64,000 bases of DNA from Cryptomeria japonica (lineage: Eukaryota > Streptophyta > Pinopsida > Cupressales > Cupressaceae). The first letter of the stretch is position 1. Each line of letters opens with the position of its first letter. Position numbers and translations under genes: made by a program. The notes beneath the pieces are model-generated. The model had not been told where the DNA came from. It ran no database searches and was given only the letters and a program-made list of their open reading frames with translations. The stretch is from contig NC_081410.1 of NCBI RefSeq assembly GCF_030272615.1, forward strand, positions 220,585,415-220,649,414, given 5' to 3'. This document shows positions 1-11,420 of the stretch, piece by piece.

Positions 1-2080
1 GCGCTTGCCTTTGATTGTGATGACGTTCACTTGATTATCCTTGGCTGATATATGATTGATGGTGTTATTGTATATATGATTGATACGAGCTCCACGTGTA
101 TCGTTTGAGGTTGAATCTCCATGCTTGTTGTAGTTTGGAAGAGGATTCTTAAAGGCTCCATGGTCACCATTTGCCTTGAGACCATCGACTGTTAAATCGC
201 CTTTATCAATCATGTCTTGAACAATGTTTTTCAGTCTCATGCAATCATTTGTTTGATGACCTTTGTTGTGATGAAAATCACAAAAGTGTATCATTCCACC
301 AGGGTGGTTTGATTTGTGGTTCAAAGTTGTTGATCGTTGGTAAGGAGATAATTTTGTTTGCCAAGAGTTCTCTGAATGCTGACTCCAAGGATTGCCCTAG
401 TGGTGTGTAAATGTGTTTTGGAAAGTTGTTGGTGTTACCTCGTGAGTTTGTACTTGGTCCTCGATTAGTGTTATTGCTTTGGGTATTATTGGCGTTGTTT
501 GCGTTGAGATGATCTTGATTGGCATTTGGTGCATAAGTGTTAGTGCCTTGGTTAGCACCTTTTGGATTCTTTGTAGCTTGAGGATTACCTGATAACTCTA
601 GCACTGGTTGCTTGGATTTTGCATCATTTGATTCGTTTCCTCCTTCATTTCCAGTGTTTTTGTTTCTGGTCCAGAATCTGGATTTGTCTAAGTTGTTGTT
701 TGGGTTGTTGTAGCTAGATGAATTTGTTCCTTCTTTGAAAAATTTGAATGTTCCTTTCTTGACACATGCTTACTCTACCTGGATGCCATTTTCAATCAAT
801 TTGGCAAAAGATGGTATGCATTGAAGTTTGATAATGTAACTCATCTCACTATTCAATTTGTCGATGAAAATTTCCATCTTTTCTTTTTCGGGCACATCTT
901 GAGGATATCTCGAAACCATACATCGCCAACATTGAAGGAATACCATGAATGTTTCATTGTTTTTCTGCTTGGTATTACAGACATCTAGCTTAGTGATAGT
1001 ATGTTGAATGTTGTAGGAATATTGAGTTATGAATTTATTGACTAATTCATCGAATGATCTGACAAGAGGTGTGATTTTGAATAACCATTCCATTGTTTGT
1101 CCTCCCAAGCTTCTTTTGAATAACCTCATCAAATAGGTGTCAACATGGGCAAATTCAAGACTCATGGTGCAAAATTCTCGAACATGATCATGAGGGTCGT
1201 TTTTCCCATCATATTTGTCAAATTTGGGAATATCTGAGTTTGGGGGAAAAGGCACCATGTTTAACCGTCTGTCAAAAGGATAAGGACAAATTTCAGTCAA
1301 GGAGTACCGTATTGTTGCACCCTGTTGCATGTCTTGCATTTCTCTTTGCAACATTTGCATTTGCTGAGTGAGAGCAATCAACGGTGCATTTTCCTGCCAA
1401 GGGAAGAGTTCTTCCCTTGCATTATTTCTAAGCTGAAATGGTGTGTGGTGGGGTATGTTTTTCTCAGGGATGTTTTGCTCAGGCAAATTATGTTCTGGTA
1501 GATTTTGCTTAGGTATGTTTTGTTCAGAGTCACATGCTTCCTCCTCTCTATGTCATTCTTGATAATCATAATGTTGAGATCTTGTCCTAAATATGTCAGT
1601 GTCAAAGTCTTCAGGGAGTTTAACTCCTTTGCTTGTGAGCATGAGTAGATATTTTTCTTTGTCATTCTCCATGAGTCTTTCCACAAGTTTTTGAAATGAA
1701 GCGCTTTCTTGACACTCTTGGGGGAGTTCCTCAGAAATTTTGGTGCCTTCTAGATTGGGACACTCGAAAGGATTTGATAATCTTTGATCCATGTTGGACT
1801 CTGGTTGCATTTCATTTTGTTTGTTTCGTTGAGAGCAAGTGACAATGGGCATCTAGTAGAATCTTTATGTGATAAAAGGAATGAACTCCTCTTCGATGTT
1901 TTGTTCAGGGGTTGGTGGTTCAAACCACGGTATGTTGTAAGTGATGCACTCTTTGGGGAATAAGGCCGGATTGATCTTTCCTCCTTGATTTAGGCGTTGA
2001 TTGAATGTTGATTTTTGACAGCGTGCTCTAATCCTCAATGGTTCCTTGTCAAATTCGTTGGTTTTGTCTTGAAGATACAA
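1..2080 (-). pseudogene. gag: gypsy gag polyprotein, broken
   Basis: Structural capsid/nucleocapsid protein of the retrotransposon. The core at 770-1486 matches the retrotransposon gag domain: a proline-rich lead-in, then DKYDGKNDPHDHVREF, LFKRSLGGQTMEWLF and SFDELVNKFITQYSY. The N-terminal part lies at 1553-2080 in two open stretches separated by stops. After a further break, 278-604 is an Asn/Gln-rich linker, and the frame below 278 contains the zinc-knuckle-like FCDFHHNKGHQTNDCMRLKN box typical of Tat elements. At least three stops or frame changes interrupt it. The family is certain from the core and the C-terminal box; the exact start is not. Confidence 0.8.
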
Positions 2081-2703
2081 GTGGATATGATGAAGGAATG
2101 TTTGATGAGATTTGAAGAGTTGGCGATTGATGTATAAAAATTATTCCATTTGGCAAGTTTTAGAGAACTGGGTTGTTTGTTTCCTCAACTTAGTGTTATG
2201 ATAAATACTCTTTCTTCTCAGAATATGAGGATTAGTCATGCACAAGCGATCAATGGTTTCCTTTGATTTGTTTTGGATTTAGTTATCTTGTTTTGAAACT
2301 CAAGTCTTACTTTATCAAATGAAGGTTTAGATGCCCCCTCACGACAAAGCGTGTCAAATGATATGGAATAAGAGCTTTCCCGATATGGAAACCTGATTTT
2401 GATAACTTGGAGTTTAAAACAAGTGTGTTTTTGGATAGAAATCCTTTTGATTGAAGGACCTGTTGATACTTGTGATGATGTTTCCTGATTTTGATAGGAG
2501 AGATGTGTTTTATCTTGCGACTAGTTTTCAGATTTTGACAACTTTGTTTTACAGAGAACTTGCTTTGGGAATAGTTTTCGATACTCTGTTTTGATTTTCT
2601 GTTTGATGAAGTTCAAGCTGAGGAGAGAAAGCTTCCTAAATTGTTTTCAGATTTTTCAAAAATACCTTTTGTTTTTCCCCCTTATTTTCTTAGTTTCTGC
2701 TAC

Positions 2704-3066
2704 GCGCTAAGACAGAGATGCAATGCGCTACTAAATTTCCTCAACATGCTAGAGAAAAGACTCCACGCGCTAAGCTGCCCTCTGTGACGCACTAACTAGT
2801 TTGTTTTGAATTTGTCTTGGTCTAAAAGGTTATGCGCTAATATGGGCTGCCAATGCGCTAACTGTTGGTTTCTACGCGCTAATTCTTGATCCCTACGCAC
2901 TAAGTCGTTGCTTCAGCGTGCCATAATATTTTCAAAAAGCGCTAAGTTAAAACTGTTAGTGTTGGATTTTGATGAAGCGCTAAAGTTCATAATGAATGTG
3001 CTAAAGTGAAGTTCGAGTGCGCTAAAGGATGGTTTCTACGTGCTAAGAAGTTGCTCTTACGCGCTA
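2704..3066 (-). repeat. 21-bp periodic repeat array A (GCGCTA core)
   Basis: The hexamer GCGCTA or a one-base variant starts at 2704, 2725, 2746, 2767, 2789, 2834, 2855, 2876, 2897, 2918, 2939, 2977, 2998, 3019, 3040 and 3061. Nearly all steps are exactly 21 bp. The bases between the cores vary. On the minus strand the core reads TTAGCGC, which in one frame gives heptapeptides beginning Leu-Ala-Arg or Leu-Ala-His. That frame is now broken by a TGA and by a 38-bp step. Confidence 0.85.
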
Positions 3067-4582
3067 AACTGCCCTGATAGTTTTACTTGGTTGCTTTTCT
3101 GCAATTTTTGGAACTTTGTTTTCAATGATGATGGATGATTTTCTGAAGTAATAAATGAAAGCACGGCACAAAAGAAGCAACCATTTTTCTTAATCTAAAC
3201 AATGAGTGTATGTTCTATGAGGATGTGTTCAAATCCCCAATGTTTTAACAAGTTTAGATACAACAACATACAATTCAATTAGACTCTTTATTCAAGGGTC
3301 ATAAGTAATATCATAGCCCACTAGTCTCGATACTCCGTCAGCTCAAACAGCCTTGTCACCCCCTAGGGGGTGCCCATTTTTTTTCCTTTTGCCAAAAATT
3401 AACCCAAAGTGAATTGCTTCACAATTGAGTAGTTATCTTGGGAGATATATGGTCAGCAATTTTGAGGGCGGATTCTTCCCCACCCTTGCACTATGATATT
3501 ACAAATGTTTGGATACTGACTCGGCTCAAAGTTTCTATATTAAAGTTCGTAATCAGGCTTCCCGTTCGGTTGTCAGTGATAAACTCCCTCAGGAGGCTTC
3601 CCAACCTTTAGAACAAAGGCTTTACGTATCTCAAGGATATTGGGGGAAGGCTAATCGTTGCACGCAACCGTTGAAAAAGACTTTCGTCACTTTCCACTTT
3701 TGATTCTAGTGGGTTGGAACACTTGGCGTCAAAGTCATTTCCCACTTAGGTCGTTCCCTTCACACCGGCAAAAGAATAGCCTTAAGAGTTTTTCAACCCC
3801 TCAGGAAGGTAAGCCTGATAAAGGATTTAATGCAATAAACATTGAAAGCGTAAGAGTGGTCTGGTTTTTTTATCACCCAGTTAAGGGGAGAGCATATTCC
3901 TTCCACTTTCGTAGCAAAGCAAACAAGTGTTCTTTTTAACTTTTATTGCAATGATTTGGTAAAATCTATATGGAGATGTTGCTCCACAAAAACATGGTGT
4001 TTATTTTATCCCTTCAAAGCAATGATTTTTTGATCTAGGAAAAGAGTCTGGTCAACAAAGCAACTTCGATGTTTGGTCAACAAAAGAAATTGATTAAAAG
4101 GAGAAGATCTTCCCTCTTTAATTGCGAATGAATTTGGACATGTGTGATTCTTTTAATTTGCAAAAATTGAAGTGGATCTTTTTATGCACTAAAGGATGGT
4201 GAAGTTCTTTTTAAAGCCCTTTGTTTGCAAAAATAGAAAGATTGCCTTGTTCTTTTTAGGGCCCAAAGTAAAAAAATTTCTCCTAAGAAAGCAAGAAAGA
4301 TGTTTTTTTTTTGTTCTTTTTATTTGCCCAAAATAAAGATGAGTTCAATTTTATTTAAACAAGAATTAAAAGACTTTAAATTTTAACTAACTTAGTTAAG
4401 TTAGAAAAAAATTTAAACTATTGTAACTCTTAAGCTAAAACTAAGCTCCACCTGCAAGAAACTTTGTCAGAAATCCTACAAAAAGATCAATTAAAACAAT
4501 TAGAAAACATTAGCTCTTGTGGACTTCTACAAGTCTATATTTAATCGCGGTTACAATTTAATTTTTTTCTTCTGTCTGTGAT

Positions 4583-4856
4583 GCGCTACACAAAAGACTG
4601 TACGCGCTACAAGATAACCGGGATGTGCTATCGGATAGACCCAATGCGCTGAAATGTTTTCTGAAAGTGTTGCTCTATTAAGTTCCCACGCTGAGACCTA
4701 CAGGAAAAATGTTAAAAAGTATATGCGCTAAGTGATGGTCTGTACACGCTAGGAAGTGAGTCCCACGCGCTGAAAAGTGAACCGGATGCACTGGAATGTT
4801 AACCAGATGTGCTAAGGGATGTTCCCCACACGCCGATTCTTGTTTCCCGCGTACCT
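4583..4856 (-). repeat. 21-bp periodic repeat array B (GCGCTA core)
   Basis: Cores start at 4583, 4604, 4625, 4646, about 4667, 4688 and 4709. After one 16-bp slip they continue at 4725, 4746, 4767, 4788, 4809, 4830 and 4851, each 21 bp apart. The array begins about 45 nt after the primer-binding site in element orientation. It is the same repeat family as array A, 1.5 kb away, so the two may be halves of one longer array. Confidence 0.85.
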
Positions 4857-4860
4857 GCAA
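4678..4860 (-). CDS. possible leader ORF of heptapeptide repeats
   Basis: An open frame of about 60 codons crosses array B. Because the repeat is 21 bp, it reads as seven-residue blocks such as LAHLVNI, PVHPVHF, SARGTHF and LACTDHH. It lies directly downstream of the primer-binding site, the position of ORF1 in Ogre-type elements. The first codon is TTG, not ATG, and the sequence before it (CTTTTGCAG) resembles a splice acceptor. It may therefore be an internal exon, a decayed ORF, or chance openness in a GC-rich repeat. No known domain is recognised. Confidence 0.3.
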   Translation of the reverse strand: MQVRGKQESACGEHPLAHLVNIPVHPVHFSARGTHFLACTDHHLAHILFNIFPVGLSVGT

Positions 4861-4900
4861 AAGTGGTTAGATTCAAAAACCGATTTGATTAATGGGTTTG

Positions 4901-4919
4901 AGCCCCACTGTGGGCGTCA
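4901..4919 (-). other. primer-binding site of the Tat-like element
   Basis: On the minus strand TGACGCCCACAGTGGGGC lies four bases inside the LTR edge. It resembles the TGGCGCCCACCGTGGGG-type PBS common in Tat gypsy elements. It fixes the element's orientation and the inner LTR boundary. Confidence 0.75.
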
Positions 4920-4923
4920 GAAA

Positions 4924-6406
4924 TGTATGTGGGAAAAGCGAGGCTATGAAACTTAAAATGTGAAAAATGTTGTTCAAAGGGCTTGTCCACATACCCACGA
5001 GACTTCTTGGTGCAAGTTATGGAGTCATGAAGAATGACTCAACTTCCCAAGGTAGGTTCCATGGTTCTCTATCTCACAAGGTCCCGCAAGCCAATACCTT
5101 TGCTCTCAGATCACTGAGCAAAGTGACTTAGGGATGACAAATGCAAGAATGAGGGATGCTTTAGATTGATTTTAACATGAAATGCATCCTATTTATGCAT
5201 GATTCTATAAATGAGTTAAACTAGATTATAAGATGACAAGGTTAGTAGCAATACTATCCTAACATGATATACTAGTTAATGATTTAAGCTAATGATAACA
5301 TAAATACTCTAAATGCTTATTAGATTAATACCTATTATAAAGAGAGGCTAGATGTATTGATTAAATTGAGCATAAATGAGATACTAAAAGCTTGGATGAT
5401 CTTTTGAAATAGAGGAATGAGAGCTCTGTTTATAGGGAAAATAGGGCAACGGATGGTCAAGATTGGAGGAGTTAATCAAGGGTCGGGATTGAAAGTTATC
5501 AATCCATGTTAACAATTTCCACCAATGAAATGATGACAATTGTCAACATAAGACTGCTTGAGAGGAGAGGTAAGAAGCATTAAATTCTTGAGAAGACCTC
5601 ATGGTTACCTTAGAAGGTTAGGGTTAAGGTTAGGTTAGGGTTATCCAATGGATAAAGCTTTTACCCAAGGGGTAAACTCTTGTGCAAAGGTTAAAGGGAT
5701 AACCATGGTCAAAGCAATGAATGCTTGCTGAGACCCCTGGGTTAGATGAGGGTTAAGTTAGGCAAAAAGTCTCTAACCATGCCACTAAGGGTTAGTTAAC
5801 CATTAATGGTTTGGAAGACTTTGGGGACAAATTTGTAAGAGTCCTTCCAAATTTGGGGGTATTCAACAAGTTAGCTTGTTGAAGGCATAAAGGCTTTAAT
5901 GCCTTTTGAAGACTTTACTCCAAATTTGAGAAGTGACCTCCTCAAATTTAGGGAAAGGGGATAATGGATGGGTTTAGGCTAATTGATTAGGATTAGATGA
6001 ATTCTAGAAGAAATTAGGAAGAGGGTTAGGATGCAAGTGGGAGATGTAGGAAAATGCAAGTGGGTGGAGAAAATTGAATTTAATTAAAATAAAATTAATT
6101 TATTTCAATTTGGTTGCAAGTTGGGAAATTAAATAAATTAGATTTATTTAATTGGGGTAAACTATTTAATTAAATGTTAATTTAATTAAAAAGTAGAGAG
6201 AAGGGATTTAATTTAATAAAATGATTTATTCAATTAAATGACATAAAGGACTTAAGTGAATTTAAATAAATAAATTGAATAATTTATTTAATTAAATAGA
6301 AGAATGTGAGTGATTTAATTAAATTAGATTTAACTAAATAGAGGAATAAGAATAAAATGAACATTAAATATTCATTTAGGAATATGGTCATTTTTATACC
6401 TCTACA
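4924..6406 (-). repeat. 5' LTR of the Tat-like gypsy element
   Basis: In element orientation the LTR starts TGTAGAGGTATAAAAATG (plus-strand end at 6406) and ends in CA at 4924, next to the PBS. The U3 part (6060-6360) is a run of degenerate ATTTATTTAATT-type words, also seen at 10820-11080, 24460-24640 and 62040-62280. The minus strand has a TATA box at 5429-5434. The other LTR is outside the window, so age and target duplication cannot be checked; the flank to compare is GTTAT at 6407-6411. Confidence 0.75.
5429..5434 (-). promoter_or_regulatory. LTR TATA box (candidate)
   Basis: CTATAAACAG on the minus strand within the 5' LTR, followed by GAGCTCTCATTCC, would place transcription start near 5400 and drive the gag transcript leftwards. 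Confidence 0.4.
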
Positions 6407-6513
6407 GTTATATAAGTGTTTATAGCTACCACTTTGTTATTCTTAATCATTTTCGGCACAAGGAGAAAATTTCCCTCCCCTACTACCTGTTATGTTCCCT
6501 AAATGTCGAGATT

Positions 6514-7661
6514 ATGGATGCTATCTCTAATCCCAAGACTAACCATGCTTTACATGAGGGTCTTATGGTGGTTCTATACAACCATATCAAGAACACCACT
6601 GTTCAACAAGCTATATATGAGGTATCTGAGTCAGATGAGTATTTGTGTGATTCGGATGATGAAGACGATGAAGGATACAAAATAGAGGCGGATGTCGAGG
6701 TGGACCCCCATACCACCGAGTTGAGAAAGCGTAAAAGGAAAACTGGTCAAGAGGACCAAGGTAAAGGGTCGATCCATCGAAAATAGAAGGGGGAGGATGA
6801 TGACAGTTGGTACGAGGAAGAAGAGGAGAATGAAGATGACATGGAGACAGACAGTGAGGAGGTTCAAATTATCTCAAGCCAGAAGAAAAAGCAGAAGATG
6901 TTGAGAGGTGAGGAGTTGGGAGCTAAGAACCGCTTGCCCCTTTCTACCGGCTCCAACGATCAGAGTAGGGGCTTGGCTGGGGAGAATACCCCCAATAAGA
7001 AAATTAAGACAACAGAGTGGAAGGAGGTGGGTCTGGAGGTGAACTTGGACCCTATGGGAGACAAGGCTTAGGATGGCTCCCCTCTGGACTTCGACCTGTG
7101 TATCAAAAATGGTATGTACTGCTTCAATAAGGTCTTCTTTTGGGTTCAGAAGGAAATAAAAAGCATAAAAGCCAAACAGGTCCAGGAAGCTAGCAATCTT
7201 GAAGCTCTGGAAGCTATTGGCACTGAAAAAATCAGCTCTCTACTTGATTTCTTAAGCGAGCTGACTAAAGCTATCAGCAATGCGAAGGAAATTATAAATG
7301 CCCAATGCAATAGCTTTCAAACCCTGGAAGATAGAGCTAGGGCAATTGAAAAGAAGATTGAAGGGATTGAGAAGACCCTCAAAAATATTGGGGAGCAGAG
7401 TTACAATTTAAAGGTCGCCTCTGATAGTATCAAGGTCCTTATCAGCAAACAAACATGTCCAAGGGGAAAAGGCCATCGGGGACACTACTGAGGAGAAGGA
7501 TGGAACCCCTGAAGATAAGGAAGTGGGTCCCGAAAAAAGAACACGTGCAAGTACCAGAAAGAAGCAAAACCACAGAAGGGACATTGAAGATATCAAGAGG
7601 ATTGTTGTGACAATGGAGCAATTGGAGCTGGAAGCTGCCGAATTGCTAAATAACTTCACCT
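6514..7661 (+). pseudogene. acidic/coiled-coil protein, near-complete, unknown
   Basis: Not a family I recognise. One frame runs 6514-7491 with only two TAG stops (6784-6786 and 7069-7071). After a single frame change near 7460 an adjacent frame continues to TAG at about 7661, giving roughly 380 codons. The N-terminal third is very acidic (CDSDDEDDEGYK, YEEEEENEDD) with basic clusters (RKRKRK, KKKQK). The middle and end look helical and coiled-coil (KEIKSIKAKQVQEASNLEAL; IEKKIEGIEKTLKNIGEQ). It is followed by a T/G-rich 3' tail and AATAAA near 7865, as in a processed mRNA copy or the end of a LINE-like element. It begins just beyond the LTR end at 6406. Confidence 0.45.
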
Positions 7662-10600
7662 AGGCTTGGTTGTTCTTCTCTGCTTTTTTTGTTGTCTGAT
7701 GTTTAGTTTCTTTGTGTTGTGTCTTTCTGCTGCTGGGTTTTTGTTTTCGGCCAGTTGTCTTTAATGTGGTTGTTGTCTTTTGTTTTTCTAGTGGACTCTA
7801 ATGGCTATCTTTTGAATATTTGATGTAAAGGGTTTCAGGGGCCCTTCAAAACCAGTTTTCCCCTAATAAAAAGCATAGAAGAAAACTTAGAGAATGAGTG
7901 TCAAGAAAGAAAACAAAAGCCAAATAAAAGAGACTTGATAGATTAAAAAGGTAAAAACAAAGTTATGATAGTAACAAGGCATGGAACAAGCACCACAAAA
8001 CCAAAACAATCACACCACACAATCAGGACAACCAATATATGACATAGAAAATGATGATTATGATGATGAAGAGGAAGAAGAAAACTTTTTCCTAAATCAT
8101 AAACATGATCAAATATTGGAAGAAGCTAAACATGTTATAAACAAAGAACAACAAAAATAAAAATAGCATAATACCTACTTCTTAGAAAGAGAAGCCTCTG
8201 CATTAAAAAAAATAGCTTCAATAACATAACAAAACAACCTAATTTAAAAATTTAAAATATTTTGTAAATATTGGAACAAATAAAAAAAAATTAAAAACCT
8301 CACATTAGAAAAATGACAAAAATAGATAGGTTGTGAAAATCCAAACCCTTATTGATCACCACACACATTAACCACAGAAAAATCAAACAAGTGATATTTC
8401 ACTTATGCCTAGATGTTAATATGCACCCAAAGAGGTTCTAGGACAACTAGGAAAGAAAACACTAGGTGAGACCTACTACAACATCAGTCTAGCAAATGGT
8501 TCGTCAATAGGGTCCATAGGAACTTGGGAGAATGTAGAAGTTAACATATTGCGAGTAAAAAATTGTAGATTTTGTAATCATTACTAATATTAAGACAAAA
8601 AAATATTTTAACACTTTCAATGCATTATTAGGGCTATAGGAGTTTGTAAATACACTAATGGTATTGTAGATTCAAGAAAGGAAGAACTATCTCTTGCAAA
8701 TGTTGATAGAATAGTCCACATACCCTTGGATACAAATATGGATAACAAATATAGGAAAGAAATAGTACCAAATGAACATGAGGATGAAGATTCTAAAATT
8801 GTGTGTTTGTTGAAAAAATTATCCAAAATATAATGTATAGAAGAAACCAGCTTCAAAAGAGAAATAGAAGTTAAAAGTAATAATTAAAACACTGGCAACA
8901 ACGATGTTTTAAATGTTCAAATTAGAGAATAACCAAAGTTAAAATCCTAGAAACTTAGAAGCTTAAAAAAATTCATAGAGTATAGAATAGAGAAAATATG
9001 TTGCAATTTATTGTAGACAACACCATTCCATTGCAAATCACAATACAATCATCTAGATCCCATACCACAACCACCATAAAATAATCACGCCTTTTGAACC
9101 ACATTTCACAAAGAATTTCACATATTGAATTTACCAAAATACTCATGAGTGGGGATATTAACACGCATTAGGAAAATATGAAACAAACAATTAACAAGGA
9201 AAACTTGATAGCATAAACATTATAGCATGCACTAATTTGCAATATAGCAAGCTAGTGGAATACCCATAGAGACAATATTCCTTGATGGTATGCTTTCAAA
9301 ATCTTAATAGAAACAAGATATAGGAAGGGGAATGTGAGTTAGTTTCTAAATATGATGGAATATACCCTTATCGGTAATCTTAGAATGAGTCATTACCAAG
9401 AGTTACAACTCCTCCACAATTTTTCTTCAAATTCACGAACTTTCTCTTGTGTCTAATCATATGACTCAAACATTCATTATTAATGATATACAGATTCTTC
9501 TCCTTCGGAGCATGTAATATAGTTTGAGAAACCATGAATTTTTTCTATCTTTGTCTTGGTTTCTTCTTCCAAACCTTCACAGTTTCAATCCTCTAATTTA
9601 TTGAATTAATTTCGCGAGTCTTCATTTTTTATTGATTTATATTTGTATTTAGAAAACTGCTTATTTTAAGGTTGTGTTTCAATTTTCATGGATCACCAAT
9701 CAATTTTAGTAATGAGGGCTCTTTGACTATCTTGAAATGGTCGAGCGGCATTGGACACATCTCTAGGCAAGGGGTTGACACTGGTAGTCGCTCCAAACTC
9801 ACCCAATATCAAGACCAAAATACTATATTCCATTTGAAGAAGATATACAAGAACAACTTTCCAACCAATAAATCCATTTCATATGTCTTTAGGACAAGGC
9901 ACAATTTTGAAGGTGGGGTGATGTTGATAGAAGTTATAGAAAAAGTACCAAAAAACCATTAGAACCTACCATAAATAGTTGTATATGAAGTGTAAAGCAC
10001 AAGGTTGATTAGGACCAATAAGAATAGCTATATTTTGTAAGAGACACATCCCTAATCTTATGTATATATACCAGATAATAGAATATGAAAGTAAATAAGT
10101 AAGAAAATAGAAGAGAAATAGATAATGAAAGAATATTATAAGCAAATTTTTTAAATATATGACAAATATTAATATATATCTAAGAGACAATTAGTTATGG
10201 TGCATATTTGTATTTAAATTATGTTTTATGTACATTTTAATTTTGTTATAGTATCACACTTTACTATTTCATATCACTTACCCTTTGATTATTCTCATAC
10301 TACCATCACCGGGGTATACAAATAACATTAAGAATTCCTAAGGCTCAAAGCTCCACTTTGCTTGCTAGAGCTTATGACGTGAGTAAGCTATTATATTTTG
10401 CAGCTTGTTCTAAACATTAAGTGCACTCCTACGCTATCAAATTTCCCTTAGTTAACTTGTTTTCGTACATGTGACCAATAGAAAGTGGAAAGCTAATGCA
10501 TATGATTATGCACTATCAATCATTTCCCTCCTTTGTTCATTTCATCTATGAAATCATGACAAATATCTCATACTACTTTTTTATATTGTATGATCTAAAA

Positions 10601-10748
10601 TTAGCTCACACATGATTGTTCACATTGATTAAATGACTAAGCAAGTTTATTATTGCTCCCGTCGCAAGAGTTGGTCTAATTGTAGTGAGTGAGATGGACT
10701 ACCCTTTTCATGTGGAAGAAGTAGGCGAAGGATGTAGTTGATAGTAGG
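7662..10748. other. decayed sequence, no confident gene
   Basis: 7662-7890 is the 3' tail of the preceding frame with AATAAA. At 7981 a 59-codon acidic frame begins MEQAPQNQNN. About 8440-8580, read in the plus frame with repairs, resembles the flap of a retroelement aspartic protease (SLANGSSIGSIGTWENVEV). 8618-8830 stays open in one frame without a known domain. This could be an old gypsy or pararetroelement remnant, but I would not assign it. 9672-9962 is an open frame with no recognised similarity; the rest is AT-rich with nothing seen. Confidence 0.3.
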
Positions 10749-11420
10749 TGTAGAGATCTAAAAAATGATTAATGCATTTTCATCTTGTCATGTCATCGAC
10801 TTCTCATCTTTTTTATTCTATCGGTATTAATTAAATAAATTTTAATTATTTAGTTAAGCTAATATTTTTTCTATTAATTAAATAATTTTATTATTTAATT
10901 ATTTCACTATCCTTTTTTTTTATTATTAATTAAGTAATTCATCTTTTGGTCCTCGATAATTAAATAATTTCAAAAATTATTTAATTAGCTAACACTTCCC
11001 TCTCAAAATTAGATAAATTCAAATATTTTATTTAATTTTTCCACCTCAAATAAATAAAATTAATATTTTATTTATTTTCTCTAGGCATTACATCCTACTT
11101 TATCCTTCCACCTCATCAATCCATGTGCATTATAGGTTCTACCCTCTCTCAATTTTTCTCAATCATTGATCCTTCTAATTAATCTCCACCAATGATCAAA
11201 TGTTATGTGTGACATATAAATAAGACCTTTACTCGTTCATTTCTCCCTAGCTATCACTTTTCAACACTTATACAATCGTCAAATTATCAAGCATTATCAT
11301 TATCAAGCATCAAGCCTTCATGCCATCATGATGATATCAAATTTATGCTACAAATTCTAAGAGTAAATCAATATCAAGCATTCAAGCAAATCTCAAGTAA
11401 GAATGGAGCAATCTAAGGTC
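10749..11420 (+). repeat. partial or solo gypsy LTR
   Basis: It begins TGTAGAGATCTAAAAAATG, the same opening style as the LTRs at 24428 and 61898 and the mirror of the one ending at 6406. It is followed by the same run of ATTAATTAAATAAATT words (10820-11080) and a TATA-like CATATAAATAAG near 11213. No primer-binding site or coding sequence of the same element is adjacent, so it is a solo or truncated LTR. The 3' limit is uncertain. Confidence 0.55.

Larger units (their letters stand above)
2081..4900 (-). other. retrotransposon leader between PBS and gag
   Basis: About 2.8 kb separates the primer-binding site from gag, far longer than a usual gypsy leader and in the place where Ogre elements carry an extra ORF1. 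It holds two arrays of 21-bp repeats (separate entries) and about 1.5 kb of unrecognised sequence between them. Short plus-strand frames at 3509-3939 resemble nothing I know and look like chance. A near-palindrome of C and G runs around TA is at 3360-3371. Confidence 0.5.
1..6406 (-). mobile_element. Tat/Ogre-like Ty3/gypsy LTR retrotransposon, 5' part
   Basis: Going down the minus strand there is a 5' LTR (4924-6406), a primer-binding site just inside it, a leader of about 2.8 kb with 21-bp repeats, and gag running off the left edge. The PBS type and the cysteine/histidine box at the gag end (FCDFHHNKGH, then TNDC) fit the Tat/Ogre lineage. The element carries stops and is probably dead. Protease, RT, integrase and the 3' LTR lie outside the window, so the lineage call rests on gag, PBS and leader layout only. 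Confidence 0.8.

Noticed and set aside
2704-4856. CRISPR array reading of the 21-bp repeats
   Set aside because: The conserved core is only 6-8 bp, the spacing is a fixed 21 bp, and the setting is a plant retrotransposon leader.
7981-8840. Endogenous pararetrovirus or gypsy gag-protease remnant
   Set aside because: Only a short protease-flap-like stretch and an acidic frame are visible; not enough to name a family.
9672-9962. 96-aa plus-strand frame as a gene
   Set aside because: No domain, no homologous neighbours, AT-rich decayed setting; left as unassigned.
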